In this document: positions 34,968 through 44,574 of the stretch, piece after piece
How positions within the stretch are numbered: position 1 is the stretch's first letter
Layout: each line of letters begins with the position of its first letter
NCBI GenBank assembly: GCA_044238935.1
Contig: JBIICI010000002.1
Span: forward strand, 1-64,000
From: JBIICI01 sp044238935
GTDB taxonomy: Bacteria; Pseudomonadota; Alphaproteobacteria; Micavibrionales; Micavibrionaceae
DNA: 64,000 nt
Direction of reading: 5' to 3'
Notes under the pieces: generated by a model
Database searches by the model: none
The model's input: the letters and a program-made list of their open reading frames with translations, nothing else
What the model was told of the DNA's origin: nothing
Translations under genes and position numbers: made by a program

Positions 34968-36107
34968 TTAGGCATTAAAAACCATTCTATGATCACTATT
35001 GGGTCGCGTTGCCTCTTTTGCAAGAGCAAGAATCGGTGATCCAGCCTCTTTGTACGCAGAGAGATTAAAAACAGTATTAAACCGTACCGCATCCACCATA
35101 TTTTTCTGCATAATCGGATGCCATGCTTGTCTTAAAGCCCTTAAATAGTCTGCGACTTGGGCTTGGGTATTCTGACCATTTTGCGACAAATATTGCTGCC
35201 GTAAGACTTGATCGATTTTGGCCATTCTAAAGTTTTCTAAGTAATTTTGATGAAGGCGCTTGGCAACCATATTCTCAAGTTCTTTTTGGTCATAGGCTTT
35301 TAATCTATGATCTTTAATGTCTTGCGCGATTTTGATCCGCGTCTGTTTTTGCAGATTTTTATAATCTGGGTCCATCAAAGGCATCAAATTTTCAGCAACG
35401 TGATGGCTGGATTTTTCCCGTTTCGTGATGGCAGGTAATTCATAATTATAATAGCTTGTTAAATGATGGGGATTATACCAATCCGCCCCTGTATGCAACG
35501 ATTCCCCCAATCGAATCACTAACAAATCTTTGGCATGGGTTTTTGTATCTGTTGATTGTGATGCATTTTTAAATTGTACAACAATTTCAGGATAATGAAC
35601 ATCAAATAATCCATGAAAAACATTAGCATCCATCGACCTTAAAAATTCAGGCGTCCACGGTTTATTTTTATATTGCGCCTTTAAGATAGAAAGTCGTTCT
35701 TTTGAAAAATAATCTAAAGCCCCCAATCGCCGCTCTTCTTTATCTGGAATAACAAACGCAGGATCAATCCAAGGCTCAGGGTTAATATAATGATAACGAG
35801 GATCACGATTATATTTATCCACATTTTCTGATGCTTTGATTAAACTTGCTTCATTTTGTTTAAAAAACCGCCCCAGATTCGGAGAAACTTTTTCCAAAGC
35901 ATTTGAAACGTCTTTGATAATAACGGCATGTCCATGCCACGCCCAACCAGATCGAGCTTGAATAGAATGTGTATTATTTACAGAAGTAAAGGAGTCCGAT
36001 GCAATAGATTTTAAAGAAGATGGCAAAGAGTCTGTGTTTAAATTGGGGGTAGATATATTGCTTTTATCCACAGGATATGAAGCTTTGAAGGATAAAGACG
36101 GGATCAT
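34968..36107 (-). CDS. Zinc-dependent phospholipase C / S1-P1 nuclease-like protein
   Basis: The 379-residue protein carries H205-x3-D209-x3-P213-x-H215 (SLHTGADWYNPHH), the same spacing as the zinc-site signature of bacterial phospholipase C (HYLGDVNQPMH). Other candidate ligands are W55/W57 and H58/H60 in GWAWHGHAVI, H106 in RYHYINPEPW, and H235/H236. In known enzymes the mature chain begins with the zinc-binding Trp, so the Ser/Asn-rich first 54 residues could be a propeptide. No hydrophobic signal peptide is present, which is unusual for this secreted family. Function is inferred from the motif only. It lies among unknown genes upstream of carB. Confidence 0.5.
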   Translation of the reverse strand: MIPSLSFKASYPVDKSNISTPNLNTDSLPSSLKSIASDSFTSVNNTHSIQARSGWAWHGHAVIIKDVSNALEKVSPNLGRFFKQNEASLIKASENVDKYNRDPRYHYINPEPWIDPAFVIPDKEERRLGALDYFSKERLSILKAQYKNKPWTPEFLRSMDANVFHGLFDVHYPEIVVQFKNASQSTDTKTHAKDLLVIRLGESLHTGADWYNPHHLTSYYNYELPAITKREKSSHHVAENLMPLMDPDYKNLQKQTRIKIAQDIKDHRLKAYDQKELENMVAKRLHQNYLENFRMAKIDQVLRQQYLSQNGQNTQAQVADYLRALRQAWHPIMQKNMVDAVRFNTVFNLSAYKEAGSPILALAKEATRPNSDHRMVFNA

Positions 36108-36309
36108 GAATCAACATTTTTAAAAGTTTTAGTTTACTTTTTTAAAAGTATCATGTCTAACTAATATAAACAAGTTTAATAATGCATCATATATAATGAT
36201 TTTATTGGGTTTGGCTATATCACTTAACGTTTCAGAAAAATAATCCTTTACAAATCTTTCATTGTCATATATTTGACACTCAAAACAAAAAACAAAGGGA
36301 GAATTTGCT

Positions 36310-36594
36310 ATGACCAACAAAAAAGAGAAAATGACAAAAGATGAACTTTTGCATCATGTTTCAGCCTTTCAGAAACAATACAAAAAAAATCCAACTGCAA
36401 ACTCAGGTATTGTTGAAACATTGAATGATGGGACAACATGGAACAGCATTGATATTCGCTTGCGTCATGGAAAAATTGATGGCCTTCGTAATGGTGGGTT
36501 AAATGTAATTTTTAAATCGGCGGATTCCACACAAGGCATAATCCCACGCCAACGAACAATTGAAATAAAGCCAGTCGCGCTCAGCCCCAAATAA
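36310..36594 (+). CDS. Small protein of unknown function
   Basis: The 94-residue protein has a strong ribosome binding site (AAAGGGAGAA) before ATG 36310 and a TTGACA about 40 bases upstream. The first 30 residues are Lys-rich and helical; the rest (SGIVETLNDGTTWNSIDIRLRHGKIDGLRNGG) looks like short beta-strands. No signal peptide. It ends one base before the convergent gmk stop. I do not recognise the family. The 200 bases before it hold no convincing gene. Confidence 0.6.
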   Translation: MTNKKEKMTKDELLHHVSAFQKQYKKNPTANSGIVETLNDGTTWNSIDIRLRHGKIDGLRNGGLNVIFKSADSTQGIIPRQRTIEIKPVALSPK

Positions 36595-36595
36595 T

Positions 36596-37258
36596 TTAAA
36601 CCAGACCACCCTTTAACATCCGAACAAAATCAGCCAGCCCGACTTGGCGTTGGCGGCGGTGGCGTTCGGATTCCAAAATGCTTTGGGCTTTGGCAATGGC
36701 ATCAGACAGATCATAATTGACGATCACATAATCATATTCGGAATAATGGGTGATTTCATTGGCAGCAAGGCTCATGCGATGCACAATATCATCCTCCGTA
36801 TCACGCGCACGGGCACGCAGGCGGCGTTCCAATTCTGTGGCGCTGGGGGGCAGCACAAACACAGTTACCAAATCATCGCGTGCAATTTCCGCCAGCTGCT
36901 GTGCACCTTGCCAATCAATATCAAAAATCACATCTTGACCATTATCTAAGGCTTCTTGGACAGGGGCAAGCGGCGTGCCGTAATAATTGCCAAAAACTTG
37001 GGCATATTCCAACAGCTCTTTATTATCAATTAAGGCTTTGAATTCGTCTTGGGACACGAAATAATAATCTTGACCATGCACTTCACCGGCACGACGGGGG
37101 CGCGTGGTGGCAGAAATTGAAACATGCAAACACTCATTTTGTTTCACCAATGCGCGGGCAATCGTTGTTTTTCCTGCACCAGAGGGGGAGGAGAGAACAT
37201 ACATTAACCCACGACGCTTTACCAAATTTTGCTTTTCCTCTGATGCTTTGTTATGCAT
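36596..37258 (-). CDS. gmk: Guanylate kinase
   Basis: Gmk phosphorylates GMP to GDP. The P-loop SSPSGAGKTT is at about residues 23-32, followed by SATTRPRRAGEVHGQDYYFV, the GMP-binding segment. The 220-residue length includes about 18 residues before the core. A later start at MYVLSSPSGAG would also be workable. Confidence 0.96.
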   Translation of the reverse strand: MHNKASEEKQNLVKRRGLMYVLSSPSGAGKTTIARALVKQNECLHVSISATTRPRRAGEVHGQDYYFVSQDEFKALIDNKELLEYAQVFGNYYGTPLAPVQEALDNGQDVIFDIDWQGAQQLAEIARDDLVTVFVLPPSATELERRLRARARDTEDDIVHRMSLAANEITHYSEYDYVIVNYDLSDAIAKAQSILESERHRRQRQVGLADFVRMLKGGLV

Positions 37259-37347
37259 AATGAAATCCTGAATCTTATTTATTTATGAAGGCTTGATTAT
37301 ATTTTGTGTCAGCAATATAATCAAATAAATAAAAAGGTATAAGCGAT

Positions 37348-38184
37348 ATGATCCTATATGACAAGGTTTTACAGTCTCTCAACCCATTTTCTTTCACAGA
37401 AAAAGACACATCGATTTTAATCACAGGCGCCAGCAGTGGTATTGGCGCAGCCCTTGCGCTATTTTATGCGCGTTTATATGATTACCACCGCCGCCCTCTT
37501 ATCTTATATTTATTGGGGCGCGATACGGAGCGTTTACAAGCCGTGGCAACACAATGTGCCGAACATGGGGCAACCATTATTCAACAGGCCATTGATGTCG
37601 TTGATGCCGATAAAATGGCGGCCTATATTGCAGGGCGCCATTTGGATGTTGTGATTGCCAATGCCGGCATATCGGGCGGCAGTGCTGATCAACATATCGA
37701 ATCCGCCGCACAAATGCAGCATATTTTTAATGTGAATATTAACGGCGTTTTAAATACGATTTTACCGGCGATTGAGGCCATGAAAACCCAAAAAAACGGC
37801 GGTCAAATCGCGATCATGAGCTCCATGGCAGGATATAAAGGATGGCCAAGCGCCGCAGCCTATTGCGCATCAAAAGGAACAGTCAGAATCTTGGGCGAAT
37901 CCTTGCGCATGGTATTGAGAAAAGAAAAAATCAAGGTCAATATTATTTGCCCCGGTTTTGTCAAAACACCAATGACAGATGTTAATCCTTTCCCAATGCC
38001 TTTTCGCATCACCGCGGACAAAGCCGCCATTGCCATTCACAAAGGTTTATATAAAAATCATAAGAAAATTGAATTTCCCATCGGCATGCAAATTGCCATT
38101 CGCTTTATGATGCTTTTACCTGATGTGGTTTTGGAAAAAACATTAAAAATTTCTGGTGGCAAAGCTGCGTTGAAAAATTTATAA
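37348..38184 (+). CDS. Short-chain dehydrogenase/reductase
   Basis: The Rossmann motif ITGASSGIGAALALFYAR lies at about residues 25-42, and the catalytic Tyr-x3-Lys is in AAYCASKG, with the Ser in IMSSMAG. The 278-residue enzyme reduces or oxidises an unidentified carbonyl or alcohol using NAD(P). It has no membrane segment. It lies 68 bases upstream of mfd on the same strand. Confidence 0.88.
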   Translation: MILYDKVLQSLNPFSFTEKDTSILITGASSGIGAALALFYARLYDYHRRPLILYLLGRDTERLQAVATQCAEHGATIIQQAIDVVDADKMAAYIAGRHLDVVIANAGISGGSADQHIESAAQMQHIFNVNINGVLNTILPAIEAMKTQKNGGQIAIMSSMAGYKGWPSAAAYCASKGTVRILGESLRMVLRKEKIKVNIICPGFVKTPMTDVNPFPMPFRITADKAAIAIHKGLYKNHKKIEFPIGMQIAIRFMMLLPDVVLEKTLKISGGKAALKNL

Positions 38185-38252
38185 AACATTGTTTTTTGAA
38201 CGCAAATCCTTTATATGGGCATGGTATCAATATTTAAAATTATAAATAAACC

Positions 38253-41200
38253 ATGCCCATCATCCACCAAAAACACGGCATTCCTTTTGCCTATGGCGTT
38301 ATAGAGCTAACACAGGCCGCCCAAGATATGATGGCGGCGCGTCAGTGTGCGTTGCATATTGCCATTGATGATATGGCGGCACACAAAATGCAGGAATTGG
38401 CGGCGTTTTTTATGCCGGAGGCGGAAATTATCTATCTGCCGGCATGGGATTGTTTGCCCTATGATCGCGTATCGCCTAATCCGCAAATCTTGGCGGCGCG
38501 TGCCTATGCGTTGTGTCAGCTTTTGGCGTGGCGTGATGATAAGACCCCGAAGCCTCGCATTCTGATCACCACCATCAATGCCACCTTACAAAAAATGCTG
38601 CCGCCCCAATTCTTGCAAAATGCGCGTCTGCACGTTCAAAAAGGCCGCGCCCTCAATGAGGCACAGTTGCAAGGATTCCTTAGCGCAAACGGATATAGCC
38701 GCACCGATACAGTGCGGGAGGCTGGCGATTACGCGATCCGTGGCGGCATTATTGATCTATACCCTGCCGATGCCCCCTACCCTATTCGTCTTGATTTATT
38801 TGGCGAAGAGGTCGAGCAGATCAAGCAATTTGATCCTGAAACACAAAGATCGATTGATACGATCAATGAATTCAGCCTGTATCCTGTTACAGAATTATTT
38901 TTAAATGAGGATACCAAGGCGCGATTTATCAGCCAATATCGCCAGCTCTTTGGTATGCCATCGCGTGATGATCCTTTATTTGAGGCGATTCAGGCAGGGC
39001 GCGTTTATAATGGCATGGAACATTGGTTGCCGCTGTTTTATGAATCCATGTCTGATCTATCTGATTATGCGGATATTGGCAGCATTACCATGGATTATCA
39101 TGTTCAGGATGCCGCCGCTGAGCGTATTAAACAAATCCAAGATTTCTATGACACGCGCCAATCATTCCTAAAAGGTGCGCCCACGCACGGCAGCCCCTAT
39201 AAACCCATTGCGCCCACGCTTTTATATCAGATGGATTTATTGCAATCTTTATGCTGCGATGCAACAGAATTTATCCCCTTTCAGCGCGAACATGAAACCC
39301 CGCCTGCCAAAAGATCGCGCGATTTCGGTGATATTCGCGCCTTGCCTGACGGCGATGTAATCGGTCATTTACGCCAATATGCCCAAGAATATAGTATGCA
39401 AGGCATAAAGACCATGATTGCCTGCATGAGTGAGGGATCACGCAATCGCATTGATAAAATCTTACGCAACGCCAATTTTGCAGGCTTAAAGAAATTAGAT
39501 CATATCCGCCAAGTCAAAAAATTAGTCAAGGGCGAAGTGGGCTTAATCATCTTACCCGTCGATCAAGGTTTTATCTCCAAAGAGTACGCGCTCATCAGTG
39601 AATCCGATATTTTCGGTGACCGCCTATCGCAATCAAAACCCAAACGCAAATCCAAAGCCGATCAATTCTTGCGCGAAGTTTCTGCGCTGGAGGTCGGGGA
39701 TTTGGTGGTGCATATCGATCACGGCGTGGGGCGGTTTATGGGGCTGGTCACCATACAGGCAGGCGGGGCAGCGCATGATTGTTTGCAGCTATCCTATCAT
39801 AATGATGATAAATTATTCGTGCCTGTGGAAAATATGGATGTGCTCTCGCGCTTTGGCGCAGATAGCGGCACAGTGACTTTAGACCGCTTAGGCGGTGTCG
39901 CATGGCAAGCCAAAAAGGCGCAAGTCAAAAAAGATTTGATGCGCATGGCAGGGCAGCTTTTGGATATTGCCGCCGCGCGTAAAATGAACCGCGCCCCTGC
40001 TTTATCCACCCCATCAGGAATCTATGATGAATTTGTGGCGCGTTTTCCGTACCAAGAAACCGAAGATCAACTCCGCGCCATCCATGATGTCTTAACAGAT
40101 ATGGATTCAGGCAGTGCGATGGATCGCCTGATTTGTGGGGATGTGGGATTCGGCAAAACCGAGGTCGCCTTACGTGCCGCTTATGTGGCGGCCATGTCAG
40201 GCGTTCAGGTCGCCATGGTCGCACCCACCACATTATTATGCCGTCAGCATTATCAGAATTTTATCAATCGTTTTCAGGGGCTGGGGATTCGCATTCAACA
40301 ATTATCACGCCTTGTGACCGCTACAGACTCCAAAAAGATTAAGGACGAACTGAGCAATGGCACAGTCGATATCGTGATCGGCACGCACGCGCTGTTTTCC
40401 AGCAGCACCAATTTCAAAAATTTAGGCCTATTGATTGTCGATGAAGAACAAAAATTCGGCGTCAAGCAAAAGGAAAAATTAAAGGAAATTAAAAAGAATA
40501 TCCATGTCTTGACCTTAAGTGCCACACCCATTCCGCGTACGCTGCAAATGTCCCTCACAGGCGTGCGCGATTTAAGTTTGATTACCACACCGCCTGTGGA
40601 TCGCTTGGCAATTCGTACCTTTATCGCGCCCTTTGATCCCATGATTGTGCGGGAGGCGTTATTGAGGGAGCATTATCGCGGTGGGCAAAGTTTTTATGTT
40701 TGCCCGCGTATATCCGATATTGTGGAGCTGGAAAAAAGCCTAAAAGAGCTTGTGCCTGAACTCAAAATCATTGCCGCCCACGGGCAAATGACCCCGACGG
40801 ATTTGGAAGATCGCATGAATGATTTCTATGATCGTCATTACGATGTGTTACTCGCAACCAATATTATTGAATCAGGCATTGATATTCCCAGCGCGAACAC
40901 CATGATTATTCACCGCGCCGATATGTTTGGATTGGGGCAGCTGTATCAAATTCGCGGCCGTATCGGGCGGTCAAAACAACGCGCGTATGCGTATCTAACC
41001 TATGATCCCAAAAAGCCCTTGGCGAAAAATGCCGAAAAACGTCTTGAGGTTATGGAGACGTTGGATAATCTGGGCAGTGGTTTCCAGCTTGCCAGCTATG
41101 ACATGGACATCCGCGGCGCAGGCAATATTTTAGGCGAAGAGCAATCCGGTCATATCAAAGAAGTCGGCGTAGAACTGTATCAACAAATGCTGGAAGAAGC

Positions 41201-41702
41201 CGTGGCAACGGTGCGAGCATCAGGATCATTAGATAATGCCATCTTCCAAGATAGATTCTCCCCCCAAATTTCCGTCGGGGCGGCTATTATGATTCCTGAG
41301 GCCTATATCCCTGATCTAAACATCCGCATGAGCCTGTATCGACGCCTCTCAGATCTAGAACATGGAGAGGATTTAGATGCAATCGCCGCTGAAATGGTCG
41401 ATCGTTTCGGCACATTACCGCAAGAGGTTGAAAATCTGCTGGAAATCATGACCCTCAAAAAACTATGCCACCGCGCCCGCATCGACCGCTTGGATGCCGG
41501 ATCAAAAGGCATGGTCATTTCCTTCCACCAAAACAAACCCAACAACCCCGAAAAACTGATGCACTGGATTCACGAGCGCCGCGGCTTCGTCAAAATCCGC
41601 CCCGATCAAAAACTGTTAATCAGCAAAAACTGGGAAACGATTCCTGCACGGATTGACGGCGTTAAGGGATTTATCGAGGGGCTGGTGGGGGTTTTGGGGT
41701 AA
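38253..41702 (+). CDS. mfd: Transcription-repair coupling factor
   Basis: Mfd removes RNA polymerase stalled at lesions and recruits UvrA. Domains in order: UvrB-like N-terminal module (about residues 1-340), the CarD-like RNA polymerase-interacting domain (GDLVVHIDHGVGRFMGL, near 480), the RecG-like helicase (GDVGFGKTEVALRAA Walker A near 630, DEEQKFGV Walker B near 735), and the TRCF C-terminal domain. The 1149-residue length is normal. A SOS gene, lexA, lies about 5 kb away, but no LexA box was seen here. Confidence 0.97.
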   Translation: MPIIHQKHGIPFAYGVIELTQAAQDMMAARQCALHIAIDDMAAHKMQELAAFFMPEAEIIYLPAWDCLPYDRVSPNPQILAARAYALCQLLAWRDDKTPKPRILITTINATLQKMLPPQFLQNARLHVQKGRALNEAQLQGFLSANGYSRTDTVREAGDYAIRGGIIDLYPADAPYPIRLDLFGEEVEQIKQFDPETQRSIDTINEFSLYPVTELFLNEDTKARFISQYRQLFGMPSRDDPLFEAIQAGRVYNGMEHWLPLFYESMSDLSDYADIGSITMDYHVQDAAAERIKQIQDFYDTRQSFLKGAPTHGSPYKPIAPTLLYQMDLLQSLCCDATEFIPFQREHETPPAKRSRDFGDIRALPDGDVIGHLRQYAQEYSMQGIKTMIACMSEGSRNRIDKILRNANFAGLKKLDHIRQVKKLVKGEVGLIILPVDQGFISKEYALISESDIFGDRLSQSKPKRKSKADQFLREVSALEVGDLVVHIDHGVGRFMGLVTIQAGGAAHDCLQLSYHNDDKLFVPVENMDVLSRFGADSGTVTLDRLGGVAWQAKKAQVKKDLMRMAGQLLDIAAARKMNRAPALSTPSGIYDEFVARFPYQETEDQLRAIHDVLTDMDSGSAMDRLICGDVGFGKTEVALRAAYVAAMSGVQVAMVAPTTLLCRQHYQNFINRFQGLGIRIQQLSRLVTATDSKKIKDELSNGTVDIVIGTHALFSSSTNFKNLGLLIVDEEQKFGVKQKEKLKEIKKNIHVLTLSATPIPRTLQMSLTGVRDLSLITTPPVDRLAIRTFIAPFDPMIVREALLREHYRGGQSFYVCPRISDIVELEKSLKELVPELKIIAAHGQMTPTDLEDRMNDFYDRHYDVLLATNIIESGIDIPSANTMIIHRADMFGLGQLYQIRGRIGRSKQRAYAYLTYDPKKPLAKNAEKRLEVMETLDNLGSGFQLASYDMDIRGAGNILGEEQSGHIKEVGVELYQQMLEEAVATVRASGSLDNAIFQDRFSPQISVGAAIMIPEAYIPDLNIRMSLYRRLSDLEHGEDLDAIAAEMVDRFGTLPQEVENLLEIMTLKKLCHRARIDRLDAGSKGMVISFHQNKPNNPEKLMHWIHERRGFVKIRPDQKLLISKNWETIPARIDGVKGFIEGLVGVLG

Positions 41703-41809
41703 GCTATTTTATATACAAAAATATTCCTTGAAATCATTTTTATTTCAAACCATACTCTACCCATGAAATACAGCATCCCTTTATGCCCATTTGGTTTACG
41801 ACTTATGCA

Positions 41810-41835
41810 CCCCTGAAAAGCTGCTTTTTCAGGGG
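41810..41835 (+). promoter_or_regulatory. Hairpin in the leuA upstream region
   Basis: CCCCTGAAAA (41810-41819) pairs perfectly with TTTTCAGGGG (41826-41835) across a 6-base loop. No T-run follows, so it is not a standard terminator. It lies 49 bases before leuA. A 17-codon frame from 41763 (MKYSIPLCPFGLRLMHP, three Leu) ends inside it but has no ribosome binding site. Confidence 0.4.
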
Positions 41836-41884
41836 ATGAATCTATTGCATGTACGTCTTATCTATAAAATAAAGGATTTCTATT

Positions 41885-43438
41885 ATGTCTCAACAGATTA
41901 TTATTTTTGATACCACTTTGCGTGATGGGGAGCAATCGCCCGGATGCTCAATGAACCTACAAGAAAAAATTAAGATCGCGCATATTCTGGATGATATGGG
42001 CGTTGATGTGATTGAGGCAGGGTTTCCCATTGCATCTGACGGCGATTTTGAGGCGGTGCAGGCGGTGGCAAAAATCCTAAAACGCGCTCGCATTGCTGCC
42101 CTTGCCCGGGCAAAACGCAGTGATATTGAGGCAGCCGCAAAGGCCATTGAGGGCGCACAGGCTACGCGGATTCATACTTTTATTTCAACCTCACCGCTGC
42201 ATATGCAATATAAATTACAGATGGAACCGCAAGCGGTTTTGGATGCGATTGAGGAGAGCGTGCGCCTAGCGTGCCAATATAGCGATGATGTGGAATGGTC
42301 AGCCGAAGACGGCAGCCGTACAGAAGATGATTTTTTGTGCCAAGCCGTTGAAATTGCCATCAATGCAGGGGCAAAAACCATCAATATTCCAGATACAGTG
42401 GGCTATGCGCTGCCGCAGGATTATGCGGCACGCATTGCAATGTTAAAGGCGCGTGTGCCCAATATTGACAAAGCCATTTTATCCGTGCATTGCCACAATG
42501 ATTTAGGGCTGGCGGTTGCCAATTCCTTGGCAGGGGTGCAAGCAGGGGCGCGGCAAATTGAATGTACCTTAAACGGTATTGGGGAACGCGCAGGGAATGC
42601 CGCATTGGAAGAAATTGTGATGGCAATGCGCACACGCCCTGATTTATTGCCCTATCATCACAATATTGATACCACCCATATTACGCGCGCCTCACGAACA
42701 TTATCATCCGTCACAGGCTTTATGGTGCAGCCCAATAAGGCGATTGTCGGCGCCAATGCCTTTGCGCACGAAAGCGGTATTCACCAAGACGGCATGTTAA
42801 AACACGCAGGCACGTATGAGATTATGACGCCTGAATCCGTGGGCTTGGTGAAATCCGAATTGGTGCTGGGCAAACATTCAGGACGCGCCGCCTTCCGCGA
42901 TAAATTGACCGCTTTGGGCTATGGTGATCTAAGCGAAGAGGCATTTCAAGACAGCTTCACGCGCTTTAAAACCATGGCGGATAAAAAGAAAGAAATCTTT
43001 GATGAGGATTTGATCGCCCTGATCGAAGATGAGGCCATTCGTGTCAATGAATATATGCGCTTTGTGGGCTTACAAATCCAAGCCGGCACAAAAGGCCCCC
43101 AAATCGCCACCTTAGATGTTATTGTGAATGGCAAAATCCACCATATTAAGGCCGAAGGCAACGGCCCCGTGGATGCGATTTTCAAAGCCATTCGCATGAT
43201 TGAACCACATGAGGATGCAACACTTGCGCTGTACCAAGTCCACGCCGTCACAGGCGGCACAGATGCCCAAGCCGAAGTCACCGTAAGATTGGAAGAAAAC
43301 GGCCTGTCCGTGATCGGGCAAGGCACAGATGTGGATACGCTTGTGGCCTCCTGCCGTGCGTATATTAACGGGTTGAATAAGTTGCTCACCAAGCGGCAAC
43401 GGCGCGATACAGGGGATAAGATTGCGCATGTTGCGTGA
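41885..43438 (+). CDS. leuA: 2-isopropylmalate synthase
   Basis: LeuA condenses acetyl-CoA with 2-oxoisovalerate, the first committed step to leucine. The N-terminal FDTTLRDGEQSPGCSM and the central NDLGLAVANSLAGVQAGA are the metal- and substrate-binding signatures, followed by NERAGN-like GERAGNAALEEIVM. A LeuA dimer regulatory domain fills about residues 375-510, so leucine feedback is expected. The start has an AAAGGA ribosome binding site. Confidence 0.95.
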   Translation: MSQQIIIFDTTLRDGEQSPGCSMNLQEKIKIAHILDDMGVDVIEAGFPIASDGDFEAVQAVAKILKRARIAALARAKRSDIEAAAKAIEGAQATRIHTFISTSPLHMQYKLQMEPQAVLDAIEESVRLACQYSDDVEWSAEDGSRTEDDFLCQAVEIAINAGAKTINIPDTVGYALPQDYAARIAMLKARVPNIDKAILSVHCHNDLGLAVANSLAGVQAGARQIECTLNGIGERAGNAALEEIVMAMRTRPDLLPYHHNIDTTHITRASRTLSSVTGFMVQPNKAIVGANAFAHESGIHQDGMLKHAGTYEIMTPESVGLVKSELVLGKHSGRAAFRDKLTALGYGDLSEEAFQDSFTRFKTMADKKKEIFDEDLIALIEDEAIRVNEYMRFVGLQIQAGTKGPQIATLDVIVNGKIHHIKAEGNGPVDAIFKAIRMIEPHEDATLALYQVHAVTGGTDAQAEVTVRLEENGLSVIGQGTDVDTLVASCRAYINGLNKLLTKRQRRDTGDKIAHVA

Positions 43439-43452
43439 TATAGCCTAAAAAA

Positions 43453-44457
43453 TCACTCAAATAATCGGCTTGCATGCACAATTTCGACCTGCTTTCCTTC
43501 ATTTTGCAACCATGTGCGGATGCCGTTAATGGTTGCAGGTTTGGGGTGACCAATGGCGATGGCGTATCCGCGGCGTTTGGCGATTTTTAATGTCTCATTT
43601 AAGGCTTTGGCGACAAATTCGGGGCTGGCTTCGTGATCTAAAAACACGTCACGTGATAAGGTCGGCAGGCCTGCGGCTTGTGCCGCCTGCCCAGCAACGG
43701 AGCTGCCGGTTGTTTTGGAGTCAATGAAATAGACCGAATCTTTCTTTAAACGATTCATGACCTTATCCATCAAGGCACGATTTTGGGTCAGGCGGCTGCC
43801 CATATGATTATTCGCCCCTTTATAATGATCAAAGGCGCCAATATTTTTTTCCAATGCCACCTGAAATGCGGCATCATCCATATTTTGATATAACCCATCA
43901 GGGCCTAAACTGACTTTTGCGTGCATGGCTTCCATCGGGATATGGATCATGGTTTCAAATCCTTTGGCCTCTGCTTTGTGAATTTGAGATTTCAGATTCT
44001 CCGCATAAGGCAGCCATGACAGCGTCAAAGAAGAAGGAAGGTTTAAAACCTGTGCGCTATGTTTATGATCAACGCCCATATCATCAATAATTAAAACCAC
44101 CTTTGGTCGCGCACCTTTAGGCACAGCAACAATCGGCGGCAAGGGTGTCTGTTTTGGCGTTTCTGTGACCTCAGGCGTATAATCAGGGGTAATTTCAGAT
44201 TTTTCTTTTGAAATTTCTGTTTCCACATTTTTTGCAATTTCAGCATCAACATAAGAATCAACATAGGGGTCAATATAAGGGTCAATCACAAAGGGCGCTT
44301 GTTGCGCAATATTTGAAATCACCACATGATTAAAATATTCAGGCGAAACCGTGTGCTGTGATGTTTTTGCATGCAGCACAAAAAAAACAGACGCCCCAAT
44401 AACAGCAATACATAAAAATAGAATATAAACATAAAGCGCGTGATGTTTTTGCGACAT
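43453..44457 (-). CDS. Divergent polysaccharide deacetylase family protein
   Basis: The 334-residue protein has one N-terminal membrane segment (about residues 8-29). A variable Pro/Glu-rich region follows, then from about residue 115 the domain beginning PKVVLIIDDMGVDH, with HIPMEAM, NNHMGSRLT and IAIGHPK. This is the divergent polysaccharide deacetylase (DUF610-like) pattern, with the Asp and His residues of NodB-type metal sites. It is likely periplasmic and may act on peptidoglycan or another glycan. It is convergent with leuA. Confidence 0.85.
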   Translation of the reverse strand: MSQKHHALYVYILFLCIAVIGASVFFVLHAKTSQHTVSPEYFNHVVISNIAQQAPFVIDPYIDPYVDSYVDAEIAKNVETEISKEKSEITPDYTPEVTETPKQTPLPPIVAVPKGARPKVVLIIDDMGVDHKHSAQVLNLPSSLTLSWLPYAENLKSQIHKAEAKGFETMIHIPMEAMHAKVSLGPDGLYQNMDDAAFQVALEKNIGAFDHYKGANNHMGSRLTQNRALMDKVMNRLKKDSVYFIDSKTTGSSVAGQAAQAAGLPTLSRDVFLDHEASPEFVAKALNETLKIAKRRGYAIAIGHPKPATINGIRTWLQNEGKQVEIVHASRLFE

Positions 44458-44574
44458 AAAATGGCTTGATCCTTGGGGCTAAAAAGCATAAATAAGAGAA
44501 GAGCGCATAAGCGTTCTTTCACGTTTATGGCGTGTCTTACAAAGATATATAAGCGAAATTTATGGGGTGTACAA

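Noticed and set aside
36129..36320. 63-codon frame on the minus strand in the gap before the 94-residue gene
   Set aside because: No ribosome binding site, overlaps the start of a better gene on the other strand, and low-complexity AT-rich composition.
41763..41816. Leucine leader peptide before leuA
   Set aside because: Only three scattered Leu codons in 17, no ribosome binding site, and the following hairpin lacks a T-run.
44458..44574. Tryptophan leader before trpD
   Set aside because: No run of Trp codons; the only short ATG frame with a Trp codon is in phase with trpD and merges with it.
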